The notes under the pieces are model-generated. The model made no database searches and had not been told where the DNA came from. It was given only the letters and a program-made list of their open reading frames with translations. The position numbers were made by a program, and so were the translations under genes. Positions 10,066 through 18,754 of a stretch of DNA of 64,000 bases are shown here, in pieces. The DNA is taken from NCBI RefSeq assembly GCF_004327285.1, contig NZ_QJUI01000012.1:62001-126000 (forward strand), written 5' to 3'. Source of the stretch: Phytopseudomonas daroniae (GTDB lineage: Bacteria; Pseudomonadota; Gammaproteobacteria; Pseudomonadales; Pseudomonadaceae). How positions within the stretch are numbered: position 1 is the stretch's first letter; each line of letters starts with the position of its first letter.

Positions 10066-10332
10066 GAAGAACTTAGGCTAAAAAGGCTGGATATATTTTC
10101 AGTGTTTGCAAACGGCCGCTATCATAACGCGCCAATCGCCTGCGCGCTGACTCGCTTGCCGAAACCGGATGAAGAGCAGCGCCTGGCCAGACTTTCTGAA
10201 ACCTGATCAGCGCATTGCGCAGCCGTGAGGACGGCGAAGAAATGGAGTTCACGAACCGGCTCGTCCCGCCGGGGAGGCACAGGTGTGCACCAACCAACGC
10301 AGCATGATCAGGTCTGTAACCGGAGTGTGTGA

Positions 10333-10797
10333 ATGCAACCTTATTCCCTCGTCTACACCCTGCACCTGCTCGCCGCGCTGATCTGGGTCGGCGGCATGTT
10401 CTTCGCCTGGATGGTGTTGCGGCCTGCGGCAACGAGCACGCTGCAGGCCCCTGAACGGCTGACGCTGTGGCTGGACGTGTTTCGCCGCTTCTTTGTCTGG
10501 GTGTGGGTCGCCGTTCTGCTGCTGCCGATCAGCGGGGTCGGCATGCTGCATATGGGCTTCAGCGGGTTCGATGGCGCACCGCGCTACGTGCACGTGATGA
10601 TGGCTCTGTACCTGGCGATGCTGGCGCTGTTCCTACGCATCCAGGCCTTGCAGCTACCGGCTTTGCGCCGCGCTGTGGACGCTCAGGACTGGCCGGCCGG
10701 AGGCGCCGTGCTGGGCCATATCCGCCGGCTGGTCGCAATCAACCTGTTGCTGGGGCTGGCGGTAGTGGCGATCGCGGCAGCCCGCCCCAGTCTCTAG
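10333..10797 (+). CDS. CopD-family integral membrane protein
   Basis: The 154-residue protein is almost entirely membrane-spanning, with four predicted helices. It opens with SLVYTLHLLAALIWVGGMFF, which resembles the first helix of CopD/YcnJ-type proteins and has the conserved His. CopD proteins are linked to copper uptake or haem-related redox work in the inner membrane; the short single-domain form is often left as a CopD family protein. The ATG follows an ACCGGAG site. It is divergent from dinG and not obviously in an operon. A specific role in copper handling is an inference from the family. Confidence 0.8.
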   Translation: MQPYSLVYTLHLLAALIWVGGMFFAWMVLRPAATSTLQAPERLTLWLDVFRRFFVWVWVAVLLLPISGVGMLHMGFSGFDGAPRYVHVMMALYLAMLALFLRIQALQLPALRRAVDAQDWPAGGAVLGHIRRLVAINLLLGLAVVAIAAARPSL

Positions 10798-10808
10798 GCC
10801 ATAATCGT

Positions 10809-11573
10809 TTAGAAACGCACCACGTCCAGCCGCCCGTCATGCCCGGCCACACCGGGTTGCCCGGCCAGGCCGGGCTGGCCATCGCGAGCACCGCTGGTGC
10901 TGTAGATCCAGCAGCCCTTGCTCGCGCCACCAGAACCCGCACTACCAGCGGCGCCGGCCGGGCCGCCCGCACCGCCTTCGAGCCGGGTCTGCAAACGGTC
11001 GACGGGGAAATCCGCCGGGACTTCCAGGCGCACCTGGCCACCCGGCGCACCAGGATGACCATCGGTGCCGTTCTGACCATCATGGCCTGCGCTGGCCTGA
11101 CCCCAGGCGCAACCACCGCTTTTGCCGTCGGCGCCGTCCAGCCCGGCATAGCCAGGAGCGCCACGACCACCGCGGGCATCGAGCAGCCACTGATCGGTCG
11201 TCACCGCCTGCAGGCGGATGACCAGCGTGCGCCCGGGTATCGCCGCACGCTGCGCAGTACCCGGTGCGCCCGGTGCACTGATCTGCGCGCCGGAAGCGAT
11301 CTCGCCGGAGCCAATGTCCAGATGCAGGCTTTCGTTGGACGGTGCGATGGCGATCTGCGCGTTATGCCCCAGGTACAGCTCGTCAATGCGTAACTCGCTC
11401 ACACCCACGGGAATCAGCAAGGTGCCGTTATCGGCAACCGCCAGACGATTCAGTTGCAGCACGCTACCCTGCGCAGGCAGACGCATGAAATGATGGGAGT
11501 CGACTTCAATGATTGCCTCGGCCACCGCCAGCAAGGGGCAACACAACGCAGCCAGCAGTATCAGCTTACGCAT
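10809..11573 (-). CDS. Secreted glycine-rich protein with collagen-like Gly-X-Y blocks
   Basis: A signal peptide (MRKLILLAALCCPLLAVAEA) precedes a 254-residue protein. The first half looks like a compact beta domain; the second half carries broken runs of Gly-X-Y triplets, for example GRGAPGYAGLDGADGKSGG near residue 134 and GLAGQPGVAGHDG at the C-terminus, separated by a short folded segment. Two single Cys residues, one near each Gly block, could pair. The start overlaps the stop of the upstream DUF1145 gene by eight bases (ATGCGTAA), so the two are translationally coupled. No function is known to me; a surface or periplasmic structural role is a guess. Confidence 0.75.
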   Translation of the reverse strand: MRKLILLAALCCPLLAVAEAIIEVDSHHFMRLPAQGSVLQLNRLAVADNGTLLIPVGVSELRIDELYLGHNAQIAIAPSNESLHLDIGSGEIASGAQISAPGAPGTAQRAAIPGRTLVIRLQAVTTDQWLLDARGGRGAPGYAGLDGADGKSGGCAWGQASAGHDGQNGTDGHPGAPGGQVRLEVPADFPVDRLQTRLEGGAGGPAGAAGSAGSGGASKGCWIYSTSGARDGQPGLAGQPGVAGHDGRLDVVRF

Positions 11574-11865
11574 GTGCGACCTCCTCGACGTTCACCTGCC
11601 GAGGCGCCGCGACAGCGTCTGGGAGTGTCCAGATATGGAAAATGCCAAAGGCCAGAACCTGAGCCCGTGCGACAGCGGATCGAGGCTGCGCGCGAAGAAC
11701 ACCGTTGAACAGCGCCAGTTCGACGAGATGCAGCGCCAGCACGGCAACGCCAGCGAGCATCAGCAACTGGTCGAAAGGGTGAGCGTATGGGTTGATCAGA
11801 TTGGCAAGCACGACGCACCAGAATAGTGTCGCCAGCAGTTTGCCCAGTCCCGCGATAGTCTTCAT
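11566..11865 (-). CDS. DUF1145 small inner-membrane protein
   Basis: Taking the internal ATG at 11865 gives 99 residues (MKTIAGLGKLLATLFWCVV...). The longer frame upstream adds a non-conserved, charged stretch. Three hydrophobic segments are visible, with the family-typical NLINPYAHPFDQLL between the first two. DUF1145 proteins have no assigned function. The gene is translationally coupled to the following collagen-like secreted protein through an 8-bp overlap, so the pair is probably one operon. Confidence 0.72.
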   Translation of the reverse strand: MKTIAGLGKLLATLFWCVVLANLINPYAHPFDQLLMLAGVAVLALHLVELALFNGVLRAQPRSAVARAQVLAFGIFHIWTLPDAVAAPRQVNVEEVAHA

Positions 11866-12017
11866 TCCCCGCCCCGACCACTTATGATTTTGCGGCACAT
11901 TACTGCGTTTGCGGGTTGGGAAACCAGAGGGTGGAACGAAAACGATGCCCATTGCGTGACACCGTGCTCCTGACCGGCGCTGGGCCGGCCAGGATTCTCA
12001 CGAACTTCGAGGCTGGC

Positions 12018-12653
12018 TTATGGCCGAGCTTCGACTTCCGCTTCCACGCGACGGTTGATCGCACGGCCTTCTTCAGTGGCGTTGTCGGCAACCGGACGGC
12101 TCTCACCATAGCCGACTGCGTTCACGCGGGTATCGCCGACACCGTACTGGTTGACCAGGACTTCACGCACGGCATTCGCTCGGCGCTCGGACAGGGCCTG
12201 GTTGTAGGCATCAGTACCAACGGAGTCGGTATGGCCTTCAACCACGGTAGTGGTCTGCGGGTACTGTTTCATGAAATCAGCCAGGCTCTGGATATCACCG
12301 TAGCTTTCCTGCTTGACCTGGGACTTGTCGAAGTCGAATTTCACATCGAGTTCGACACGCACCGCTTCGGCGACCGGCTCAGGGGCGACCGGCTCTTCAA
12401 CGATGGTTTCTTCGACCAACACCAGCTCTTCCTGACCGTCGGCGCCGTGTACCCAGCAGTAGGCGGCAGCCAAGCCCGCGCCGATTACCGCACCGCCACC
12501 GGCCCAAGTCGAGCTTTCGATGGCACCTAGCGCAGCACCACCGACGCCACCTACCGCGGCACAGGTTGGCCAGTCGGATTTCTGGACACCAGCACACCCC
12601 GTCAGAAAGGTGGACGCAATGATCAGGGGTACCGCTTTCCTTGTAATACTCAT
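12018..12653 (-). CDS. OmpA-family lipoprotein with glycine-zipper segment
   Basis: From the ATG at 12653, which follows TAGGAG, the protein has 211 residues. The signal peptide ends with the lipobox FLTGC. Next comes a Gly/Ala-rich hydrophobic zipper (GGVGGAALGAIES and following), then an acidic Glu/Val/Pro linker and an OmpA C-terminal domain with VVEGHTDSVGTDAYN and GRAINRRVEAEVEA for peptidoglycan binding. The layout resembles small OprF/YiaD-like envelope proteins. It stands alone, facing away from the next gene. Confidence 0.88.
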   Translation of the reverse strand: MSITRKAVPLIIASTFLTGCAGVQKSDWPTCAAVGGVGGAALGAIESSTWAGGGAVIGAGLAAAYCWVHGADGQEELVLVEETIVEEPVAPEPVAEAVRVELDVKFDFDKSQVKQESYGDIQSLADFMKQYPQTTTVVEGHTDSVGTDAYNQALSERRANAVREVLVNQYGVGDTRVNAVGYGESRPVADNATEEGRAINRRVEAEVEARP

Positions 12654-12816
12654 ATGCAAGTCTCCTAATGGGAATCGGCGCAAAAACCGACACTCTGGAT
12701 TAAAGACGCCCGTTTTAAAATCTGCCAGACAGCTTTACGACAGCCGAGCAGAGCGAACAGTTCTAGTTGATTGCATCCGTGCACGGTAGTCTTTTGTGAT
12801 TCCTTCGAGGTTTTCG

Positions 12817-13314
12817 ATGAGCCACATCACTTCTAGCCGTACACCACAACAATCGTTGGCAGCTCTACTTCAACGTTATGCACCCAAACGCCTGCTGTTG
12901 ATCGGCGAAAGCGAGCAGCCTGCGATAAATGCCTTTCGACAGGCACATCCACAGAGCCTGATCGCCCATGCCGCCACGGGCAACCTGCCGCCAGAGCTGG
13001 CCGGGCAACGTTTCGATCTCGCCATCGTGGTCGATTGCCTGGAGCACATGCCCAAACGCGATGGCCTACAATTGCTCGGTGGCATACGCAATTTGAATGC
13101 CAGCCGCATGGCCGTGCTGGTCGATCTGCAGGCCAGTGGCTGGAAAGACACCGACTTCTTCGCTCTCGCCCTGCACGTCAGCGAGCGCTTCGCACGGGAT
13201 GAGCAGGTTCTCAGCCTGTTCACCTACGATCTGCTGGAATACAAACAGGCCCCCGACTGGCTGAACGCCAAGTTCTGGGCCAATCCGGAAAACTTCGGCA
13301 AATACTGGTGGTAA
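12817..13314 (+). CDS. Conserved protein with class I methyltransferase-like fold (DUF6231-type)
   Basis: The protein is about 165 residues if it starts at the ATG at 12817; a GTG at 12796 in the same frame is a less likely start. The segment [19 protein letters not shown] resembles the first beta strand and glycine loop of SAM methyltransferases, and [13 protein letters not shown] resembles motif IV. The SAM-binding glycines are incomplete, so catalytic activity is doubtful. The stop codon lies two bases before the YchJ-family gene, which suggests an operon. I recognise the family only as a conserved pseudomonad protein of unknown role. Confidence 0.68.
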   Translation: MSHITSSRTPQQSLAALLQRYAPKRLLLIGESEQPAINAFRQAHPQSLIAHAATGNLPPELAGQRFDLAIVVDCLEHMPKRDGLQLLGGIRNLNASRMAVLVDLQASGWKDTDFFALALHVSERFARDEQVLSLFTYDLLEYKQAPDWLNAKFWANPENFGKYWW

Positions 13315-13316
13315 GG

Positions 13317-13799
13317 ATGGCAACCGAAGCCTCGCAGACTGGCTGCCCTTGCGGCAGCGGCGACTCCCTGCCGGACTGCTGCGGCCGTTATCACGACGGC
13401 ACGCCGGCCCCCTGCGCCCAGAGCCTGATGCGCTCGCGTTACAGCGCTTATGTACTCGGCAACATCGATTATCTGCTGGCGACCTCGCTGCCGGCGCAGC
13501 AGGCGAAGCTGGATGTCGAAGGCATCCGCGCCTGGAGCCTGCAGAGCACCTGGCTGGGCCTCGAGGTCGAGCACTCCGAATTGCTAGGTGGCCAGCCCGA
13601 ACATGCGCGAGTCACCTTCATCGCCCGCTGGCATGACGAAGCCGGCGAGCACAGCCACCGCGAGTGCTCCGCTTTCGTGCAGAACCAGGGTCGCTGGTAT
13701 TTCATCGACCCTACGGTGGGCCTGCAGGCCGGGCGCAACGATCCCTGCCCTTGTGCCAGCGGCCAGAAGTTCAAGAAGTGCTGCGCCGGCTATTTATAA
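13317..13799 (+). CDS. YchJ-family (UPF0225) SEC-C motif protein
   Basis: This protein of 160 residues has a zinc-binding CxC...C-type motif at each end: [13 protein letters not shown] at the N-terminus and [12 protein letters not shown] at the C-terminus, the latter being a SEC-C motif as in SecA. The centre, with [14 protein letters not shown] and [14 protein letters not shown], is the conserved YchJ domain of the NTF2-like fold. The ATG at 13317 is preferred to a GTG at 13308. It is almost joined to the preceding methyltransferase-like gene. Biochemical function is unknown. Confidence 0.9.
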   Translation: MATEASQTGCPCGSGDSLPDCCGRYHDGTPAPCAQSLMRSRYSAYVLGNIDYLLATSLPAQQAKLDVEGIRAWSLQSTWLGLEVEHSELLGGQPEHARVTFIARWHDEAGEHSHRECSAFVQNQGRWYFIDPTVGLQAGRNDPCPCASGQKFKKCCAGYL

Positions 13800-13813
13800 G
13801 CGGACGGCTGACC

Positions 13814-14353
13814 TTACACCAGCTTGAGATGCGAGGTATCGGGAGCCGGTGCGGCAGGCCGAGCCTTCACCTGGCCCATGTCGCTGCCCACCGGGGCCAG
13901 GCTGAACTGCGACAGATCCAGTGCAGGCTCGGGCGCTTGGGGCGCGGTATCCTGTAGATCTTCGCCCAGCGCAGCGACACCGAAATCCGGTGCATCGACA
14001 TCGGCGAAGGCCGCCATGTACTCGTCACGCGGCGCCACCTGCAGGCGACCTTGGGGCTGACTGGCAGCCTGGCTGACGGGTTCGGCAGGTGGTGGCGCCA
14101 GTTCGATCTCTTCGATGATTTCCGGCTCCGTGTCGACCACCTCGACACGTGCCCCGGCGCGCTCCAGGGTGCTGCGGTACTTCTCGGCAGCGGCCTCGTC
14201 CAGATTGCTCTTGATCACCACACGACGCCCGGAAAACAACTGGGCGATCCGCTGGGCATCTGCCTGGAACAGCTTGGCCAGATTGGCCTGCACCGTTTCC
14301 AACTGAGCGCCGGGCACCAACTCACCGGAAAATGCGATTTCATATCGAGCCAT
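13814..14353 (-). CDS. Conserved Pseudomonas protein of unknown function
   Basis: The 179-residue protein begins MARYEIAFSGELVPGAQLE after a strong AGGAG site. Residues 1-75 look like a small alpha/beta domain (LAKLFQADAQRIAQLFSGRRVVIKSNLD, shown here as LAKLFQADAQRIAQLF plus SGRRVVIKSNLD), of the kind seen at the start of several pseudomonad regulatory or RDD-linked proteins. The rest is acidic and proline-rich, with low complexity. There is no signal peptide or membrane helix. It ends 14 bp from the convergent YchJ-family gene. I cannot assign a function. Confidence 0.65.
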   Translation of the reverse strand: MARYEIAFSGELVPGAQLETVQANLAKLFQADAQRIAQLFSGRRVVIKSNLDEAAAEKYRSTLERAGARVEVVDTEPEIIEEIELAPPPAEPVSQAASQPQGRLQVAPRDEYMAAFADVDAPDFGVAALGEDLQDTAPQAPEPALDLSQFSLAPVGSDMGQVKARPAAPAPDTSHLKLV

Positions 14354-14563
14354 CACCACGCTCCTTTTCGTCGTCTCGTATCGCTGTTTTGGCCACAGCA
14401 ATAAAACCTAAATGCATGCAGGCCAGTATGACGCAGCTTTTTGCGAGCACACGAGAGTTCGTCGGCATTTCCTCGCAGCAAAGGGCTTGCGATGAAATGA
14501 CAACTAGGCCCTAGGGCAGCAAAGCCGTCTCTTGTTACACTGAGGCCTCGAACGGAGTATGAA

Positions 14564-15061
14564 ATGTTTTCTCAGGCGCAAATGATAAGAACTCTTAGCC
14601 TAACGGTATTTCTTGGCCTGTACTCGGCATTGAGCGGTTGCTCGACCTGGCTTTCGGACAATTTCGAAGATCCCGATGTCCGCCTCGTGGATGTCAACGT
14701 GGTGCGGGCCAAACTGCTGGAGCAGCGCTTCGTCCTGCGCTTTCGTATCGACAATCCCAACAACGTCAGCCTGCCCGTGCGTGGTCTCAACTACGTGGTG
14801 CATCTCAATGACGTGAAGCTGGCCGAGGGTGAGTCGGAAGTCTGGTTCACCGTGCCCGCCAATGGTCATATCGAATTCGACGTTCCCGTGCGTACCAACC
14901 TGTGGCGCCACGTTCGTCAGGTGGTCAAATTGCTGGAACAGCCGGATCAGCCCATCAGCTACCGCCTGCAGGGCGAAGTGAAAACCGGATTATTCTTCGG
15001 TCGCCGCGTGCACATGGCACGCAATGGCGAGATAATTCCCGGTGAATATCTTCCGGAGTAA
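14564..15061 (+). CDS. LEA type 2 / WHy-domain lipoprotein
   Basis: The 165-residue protein has a signal peptide ending in the lipobox LSGC, then a WHy (water stress and hypersensitive response) beta-sandwich domain from about residue 45 to 150. FRIDNPNNVSLPVRGLNYVV and the later FDVPVRTNLWRHV are typical. Such domains are related to plant LEA14 and are found in bacterial envelope proteins of unclear role, perhaps in desiccation tolerance. The ATG at 14564 follows GGAG. It heads a plus-strand run with the SEC-C gene 6 bp downstream, DUF2489 and quiP. Confidence 0.85.
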   Translation: MFSQAQMIRTLSLTVFLGLYSALSGCSTWLSDNFEDPDVRLVDVNVVRAKLLEQRFVLRFRIDNPNNVSLPVRGLNYVVHLNDVKLAEGESEVWFTVPANGHIEFDVPVRTNLWRHVRQVVKLLEQPDQPISYRLQGEVKTGLFFGRRVHMARNGEIIPGEYLPE

Positions 15062-15067
15062 CCTCGC

Positions 15068-15274
15068 ATGACCCAGCAACCCCATGTCCATGGCCCCGAC
15101 TGCAACCACGATCATGAACATGATCATGGCCACGACCATCACGGCCATGTGCACGGCCCGCATTGCAACCACGCACCTCAGGAACCGGTACGCAACACCC
15201 TGAAGGACATTGGTCGCAACGACCCTTGCCCGTGCGGTAGCGAGAAGAAATTCAAGAAGTGCCATGGAGCCTGA
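15068..15274 (+). CDS. Histidine-rich SEC-C zinc-motif protein
   Basis: This 68-residue protein has two parts. Residues 5-36 are very rich in His, Asp and Cys ([20 protein letters not shown]), suited to binding nickel, zinc or cobalt. Residues 42-68 are a SEC-C motif, [20 protein letters not shown]. It may act as a small metal-binding or metal-storage protein, but no function is established. It starts 6 bp after the WHy lipoprotein and its end overlaps the start of DUF2489 by 11 bp, so the three are probably co-transcribed. Confidence 0.85.
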   Translation: MTQQPHVHGPDCNHDHEHDHGHDHHGHVHGPHCNHAPQEPVRNTLKDIGRNDPCPCGSEKKFKKCHGA

Positions 15275-15716
15275 TCACCTGCTGATCCTGCTCGCGACCC
15301 TCACTGTCGTCGCCCTGGCTCTGTACGCCGCCCATCTGTGGCGTCAGGTCTGGGCCAGGCAGCGTCGGCAGGCCGAGGCTCGCCATGCGCAGCGCCAGCG
15401 TCTGCACGACGATTTACGGGTATTGGCCAGCTGTCTGCTCGACGGTCAGGTGCCACTGATCGAAGGCGCGATCCGCATCAAGGTACTGCTCGACAACTAC
15501 GACAGTGGGTTGAGCCTTACTCCTCAGACCCAGATTTTTCAGCAGTTGTACCAAGCGACCGCTCACGTGCCCACCCATGCCGACTGGAAAGCCCTGAGCC
15601 GGGCCGAACGCCGCCAGCACGAGGAGCGGTTCACCGAGCTGACCCAGGCCCACGACCGGCAGGCCCGAGAGGCTGCTCGCTGGCTGCTCGACGAAGGACT
15701 GGCCACCCGGCCATAG
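15264..15716 (+). CDS. DUF2489 membrane-anchored protein
   Basis: From the ATG at 15264 the product has 150 residues. It opens with a single hydrophobic anchor ([20 protein letters not shown]), followed by a basic, mostly helical cytoplasmic part with [20 protein letters not shown], the conserved centre of DUF2489. Function unknown. The start lies inside the last codons of the SEC-C gene, which argues for coupled translation. The reading frame could open earlier, but that would run through the SEC-C gene. Confidence 0.8.
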   Translation: MEPDHLLILLATLTVVALALYAAHLWRQVWARQRRQAEARHAQRQRLHDDLRVLASCLLDGQVPLIEGAIRIKVLLDNYDSGLSLTPQTQIFQQLYQATAHVPTHADWKALSRAERRQHEERFTELTQAHDRQAREAARWLLDEGLATRP

Positions 15717-15835
15717 GCCCTGCGTCGTCCCATTTGCCGCGCCACTTGCCAGGCGCCATGCCGCTCTCTACCTTTAGCGCCATTCGCGCCCGGGCACTCG
15801 CCCACCACCGCCATTTTCCGCTAGGAGTCCGCCGC

Positions 15836-18367
15836 ATGCTGCCGCGCGCTTTCCGTTCTCTCGCTACCCTGAGCCTCGCTGGCATCGTGACCGGCATGGT
15901 TGCACTGAGCGGTTGCCAGTCCCTGCTCGACAGCCGTTACCGCGACAGCGTGCATCCGGATCATGGCTCCTTCCGCGTCCAGGGGCTGGCGCAGACCGCC
16001 TCGGTACGCCGCAACCCGCTGGGTATGCCGCTGATCGAAACCCATACATTTCACGATGCCCTGTTCACCCTGGGCTACGTGCACGCCAGCGACCGCCTCA
16101 GCCAGATGGTCAGCCTGCGCCTGATGGCAGAGGGACGCCTGGCGGAAATGGCCGGCCCGGGCGTGCTGGAAATGGACAGGTTCATGCGTGCCGTGAATCT
16201 CAAGAAAAGCGCCGAGGTACTCTACAAGAATGCCTCGCCGCGGATGAAGACGTTCTTCGAGGTCTACGCCCGTGGCGTCAACGCCTACCTGTTCCGCTAC
16301 CGCGACAAGCTGCCGATGGATCTGGCCGAGGCCGGCTACCGCCCGCCTTACTGGAAGCCCGAAGACTCGGTACTGATCTTCTGCCTGCTCAACTTCGGCC
16401 TGTCGGTGAACCTGCAGGAAGAGATCGCGGCACTGACCCTGACCCAGAAAGTCGGTGCCGACAAACTGGCCTGGCTGCTACCTACCTACCCGGACGAGCC
16501 GTTGCCGTTCGAGGAAGCCGAAAAGCTCAAGGGCCTGGCGCTGGACGGGCGCATTCCCGAACTGCAGGCGCTCAATGCCGCCGCCGCGCAGGTGTCCGAG
16601 CGGCACATGCTCGGCGTCGCCGCCTCGAACAACTGGGCTATCGCTCCCTCGCGCAGCCGCAGCGGCAAGAGCCTGCTGGCCAACGACACCCATCTGCCGA
16701 TCGCACTGCCCTCGGTATGGAGCTTCGTGCAGATTCGCGCGCCGAAATTCCAGGCCTCTGGGGTAACGGTCGCCGGCATGCCCGCGGTGGTTGCCGGCTT
16801 CAACGGCAAACTGGCCTGGGGCATGACCATGGTCATGGGCGACAACCAGGATCTGTTCCTCGAGCAGGTCAAACGCGAAGGCAATCGCCTGCTGTATCTC
16901 GCCGACGACAAATGGCAGCCGACCCAGGAGCGCCAGGAAACCTTCTTCATCAAGGGCCAGAAACCGATTCGCGAGACGGTCTACGAAACCCGTCACGGCC
17001 CGCTGCTCAACAGCGTACTGGGCGAGCGCAAGCACCCGCTGCAACCGCTCCAGCTGCAAAGCGGCTACGGCCTGGCGCTGCAGACCACCCAGTTCGAGGA
17101 CGACGCCAGCCTGGACGCCTTCTTCGACCTGTCCCGCGCACAGTCGGTGGAGCAGGCCTTCGAGGCGGCCCGGGAAATCCGCGCCATGCCGCTGAACCTG
17201 GTGTTCGCCGACGCCGAACATATCGGCTGGCAGGTCACCGGGCGCTTCCCCAACCGTCTCGGCGGCCAGGGCCTGGTGCCGTCACCAGGCTGGGACAGCC
17301 GCTATGAGTGGGATGGCTTCGCCGATCCGATGCTCCACCCCTACGATCAGGATCCCCAGCAGGGCTGGCTGGGCAGTGCCAACCAGCGCAGCGTGCCGCG
17401 TGGTTACGGTATGCAGTTGTCCAACTCCTGGTACGCCCCGGAGCGCTACGAGCGCCTGGCGCAGTTAGCCGCCAGTGGCCGCCATGACACGCAAAGCATG
17501 ATTGCCATGCAGTACGACCAGACCTCGCCCTTCGTCGCCAAGCTGCAGAGCATGTTCGAAGCCCAGAACATAGCCGAACCGCTGCGCCAGGCCATCGACC
17601 GCCTGCCCGAGGCGCAACGCGGCAAGGCGCGTGAAGCCCTGAGCCGGCTGATGGCCTTCGACGGCAAGCTCTCCGCGACCTCGACGGACGCGGCGGTGTA
17701 TGGCGCCTTTCTGCACGAGAGCGCGCGGCAGATCTTCCTCGACGAGCTCGGCCCGGACACCTCACAGGCCTGGAAAGCCCTGGTGGACACAGCCAACCTC
17801 TCTTATTCGGCCCAGGCCGATCATCTGCTCGGCCGCGACGACAGCCCATTCTGGGACGACGTGCGCACCCCGCAGAAGGAAGACAAGCCGGCGATTCTCG
17901 CCCGTAGCCTGGCGGCCAGCATCGAGCTGCTCGAAAAACGCCTGGGCAGTGAACGCACCGCCTGGCAGTGGGGCAAGTTGCACACCTATGAGTGGCTGAG
18001 CGGCAGCACGCAGATGGCGCCCTACCTGAGCGTCGGCCAACGCGCCAGCATCGGCTCGCTGAAGGGTTATCTGGATCGTGGCCCCTACCCGGCCGGCGGT
18101 GACCACAGCACGCTGAACGTGTCGGCCTACAACTGGGGCCAGGACTTCGATACCTGGCTGATACCGAGCATGCGGATGATCGTCGACTTCGGCCGCGAAG
18201 AACCGATGATCGGCCTGAACAGCTCCGGGCAATCCGGCAACCCGGCCAGCCCGCACTATGCCGACGGCATCGATGCCTGGCGCCGGGCCCAGTACCTGAG
18301 CTTTCCGGTGCAACAGCAGAACCTGGAGAAAACCTACGGCAGCAAACGCCTGCTGCTGACACCCTGA
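15836..18367 (+). CDS. quiP: Acyl-homoserine lactone acylase QuiP (penicillin acylase family)
   Basis: The 843-residue Ntn-hydrolase removes the acyl chain of N-acyl homoserine lactones, so it degrades quorum signals. The product starts with a lipoprotein-like signal peptide (ending LSGC) after AGGAG. It is very close to P. aeruginosa QuiP as I know it, including [20 protein letters not shown] and [18 protein letters not shown] here. The self-cleavage site is [12 protein letters not shown], which makes Ser264 the beta-subunit N-terminal nucleophile; [19 protein letters not shown] follows as expected. It ends the WHy/SEC-C/DUF2489 run with a 119-bp gap, and may have its own promoter. Confidence 0.92.
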   Translation: MLPRAFRSLATLSLAGIVTGMVALSGCQSLLDSRYRDSVHPDHGSFRVQGLAQTASVRRNPLGMPLIETHTFHDALFTLGYVHASDRLSQMVSLRLMAEGRLAEMAGPGVLEMDRFMRAVNLKKSAEVLYKNASPRMKTFFEVYARGVNAYLFRYRDKLPMDLAEAGYRPPYWKPEDSVLIFCLLNFGLSVNLQEEIAALTLTQKVGADKLAWLLPTYPDEPLPFEEAEKLKGLALDGRIPELQALNAAAAQVSERHMLGVAASNNWAIAPSRSRSGKSLLANDTHLPIALPSVWSFVQIRAPKFQASGVTVAGMPAVVAGFNGKLAWGMTMVMGDNQDLFLEQVKREGNRLLYLADDKWQPTQERQETFFIKGQKPIRETVYETRHGPLLNSVLGERKHPLQPLQLQSGYGLALQTTQFEDDASLDAFFDLSRAQSVEQAFEAAREIRAMPLNLVFADAEHIGWQVTGRFPNRLGGQGLVPSPGWDSRYEWDGFADPMLHPYDQDPQQGWLGSANQRSVPRGYGMQLSNSWYAPERYERLAQLAASGRHDTQSMIAMQYDQTSPFVAKLQSMFEAQNIAEPLRQAIDRLPEAQRGKAREALSRLMAFDGKLSATSTDAAVYGAFLHESARQIFLDELGPDTSQAWKALVDTANLSYSAQADHLLGRDDSPFWDDVRTPQKEDKPAILARSLAASIELLEKRLGSERTAWQWGKLHTYEWLSGSTQMAPYLSVGQRASIGSLKGYLDRGPYPAGGDHSTLNVSAYNWGQDFDTWLIPSMRMIVDFGREEPMIGLNSSGQSGNPASPHYADGIDAWRRAQYLSFPVQQQNLEKTYGSKRLLLTP

Positions 18368-18594
18368 CGCACAACCCAGGGGCGCAACGCACCAACAAGG
18401 CGCAGACATACCGCTCACCACAGGGCGGATCAGGCGCAGCCATCGGTGCATCGAACGACACGATGCCGGCTGCGCCCTAGCCCACCACAAGACAGCCCAT
18501 GGCAAGGCCGTGCAGGGTTACAGCAACGCGAACCCTGATTCACTGGGTCATTTCCTGCCGCCCTCTCCAATCTGCCAGGCCGTTCTCGAGCAAT
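18368..18594 (+). other. Gene-free stretch: quiP 3' hairpin and upstream nas control region
   Basis: No gene is supported here. A strong stem lies at 18433-18476: GGCGCAGCC pairs with GGCTGCGCC, and inside it GCATCG pairs with CGATGC. It lacks a T run, but could end quiP transcripts. At 18389-18403 lies GCACCAACAAGGCGC, close to the NtrC dyad (GCACC...GGTGC), about 200 bp upstream of the sigma-54 promoter and thus at a usual enhancer distance. Confidence 0.5.
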
Positions 18595-18610
18595 TGGCAC
18601 ACTCCCTGCT
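18595..18610 (+). promoter_or_regulatory. Sigma-54 (-24/-12) promoter for nasC-nasA-cobA
   Basis: TGGCAC-N5-CTGCT matches the sigma-54 consensus TGGCAC-N5-TTGCW with one mismatch; the invariant GG (18596-18597) and GC (18608-18609) are ten bases apart as required. Transcription would begin near 18621, about 134 bases before the nasC start, so the whole leader hairpin set is in the RNA. The same arrangement precedes nasF. Confidence 0.75.
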
Positions 18611-18654
18611 CATGTCCTTGCAGACATAGAGCACGCCGTCAGACGGCAAGGCTC

Positions 18655-18717
18655 CCCGAAACGAATCGGGATCGGACAAAGGCGTCCTTGCACTCACGGT
18701 GCAGGACGCCTTTTTTG
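18655..18717 (+). promoter_or_regulatory. ANTAR-type nas leader: two hexaloop hairpins and an overlapping terminator
   Basis: P1 at 18655-18670 is CCCGA, loop AACGAA, TCGGG. P2 at 18674-18687 is GGAC, loop AAAGGC, GTCC. Both loops have A at position 1 and G at position 4, the signature bound by ANTAR domains. The right part of P2 is also the left arm of the intrinsic terminator at 18681-18717 (GGCGTCC...GGACGCC plus TTTTTT), so P2 and the terminator exclude each other. By analogy with Klebsiella NasR, nitrate-bound NasR would stabilise P1-P2 and allow read-through into nasC. Confidence 0.8.
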
Positions 18718-18754
18718 TGCGCTCACGATTCATTCAGAGCCACGGAGGTAGCGG

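Noticed and set aside
8188..10206. 672-codon open frame opposite dinG
   Set aside because: It is a mirror of the GC-rich dinG gene; the translation has no recognisable domain, whereas dinG has all helicase motifs.
10168..10311. Two tiny plus-strand frames (19 and 21 codons) between dinG and the CopD gene
   Set aside because: They have no good ribosome sites and no recognisable sequence; likely part of the upstream regions.
18608..18632. Hairpin GCTC-ATGTC-loop CTTGCA-GACAT-GAGC as an ANTAR leader stem
   Set aside because: It overlaps the -12 element of the sigma-54 promoter and starts upstream of the predicted transcript start near 18621, so it would not be in the RNA; its loop also begins with C, not A.
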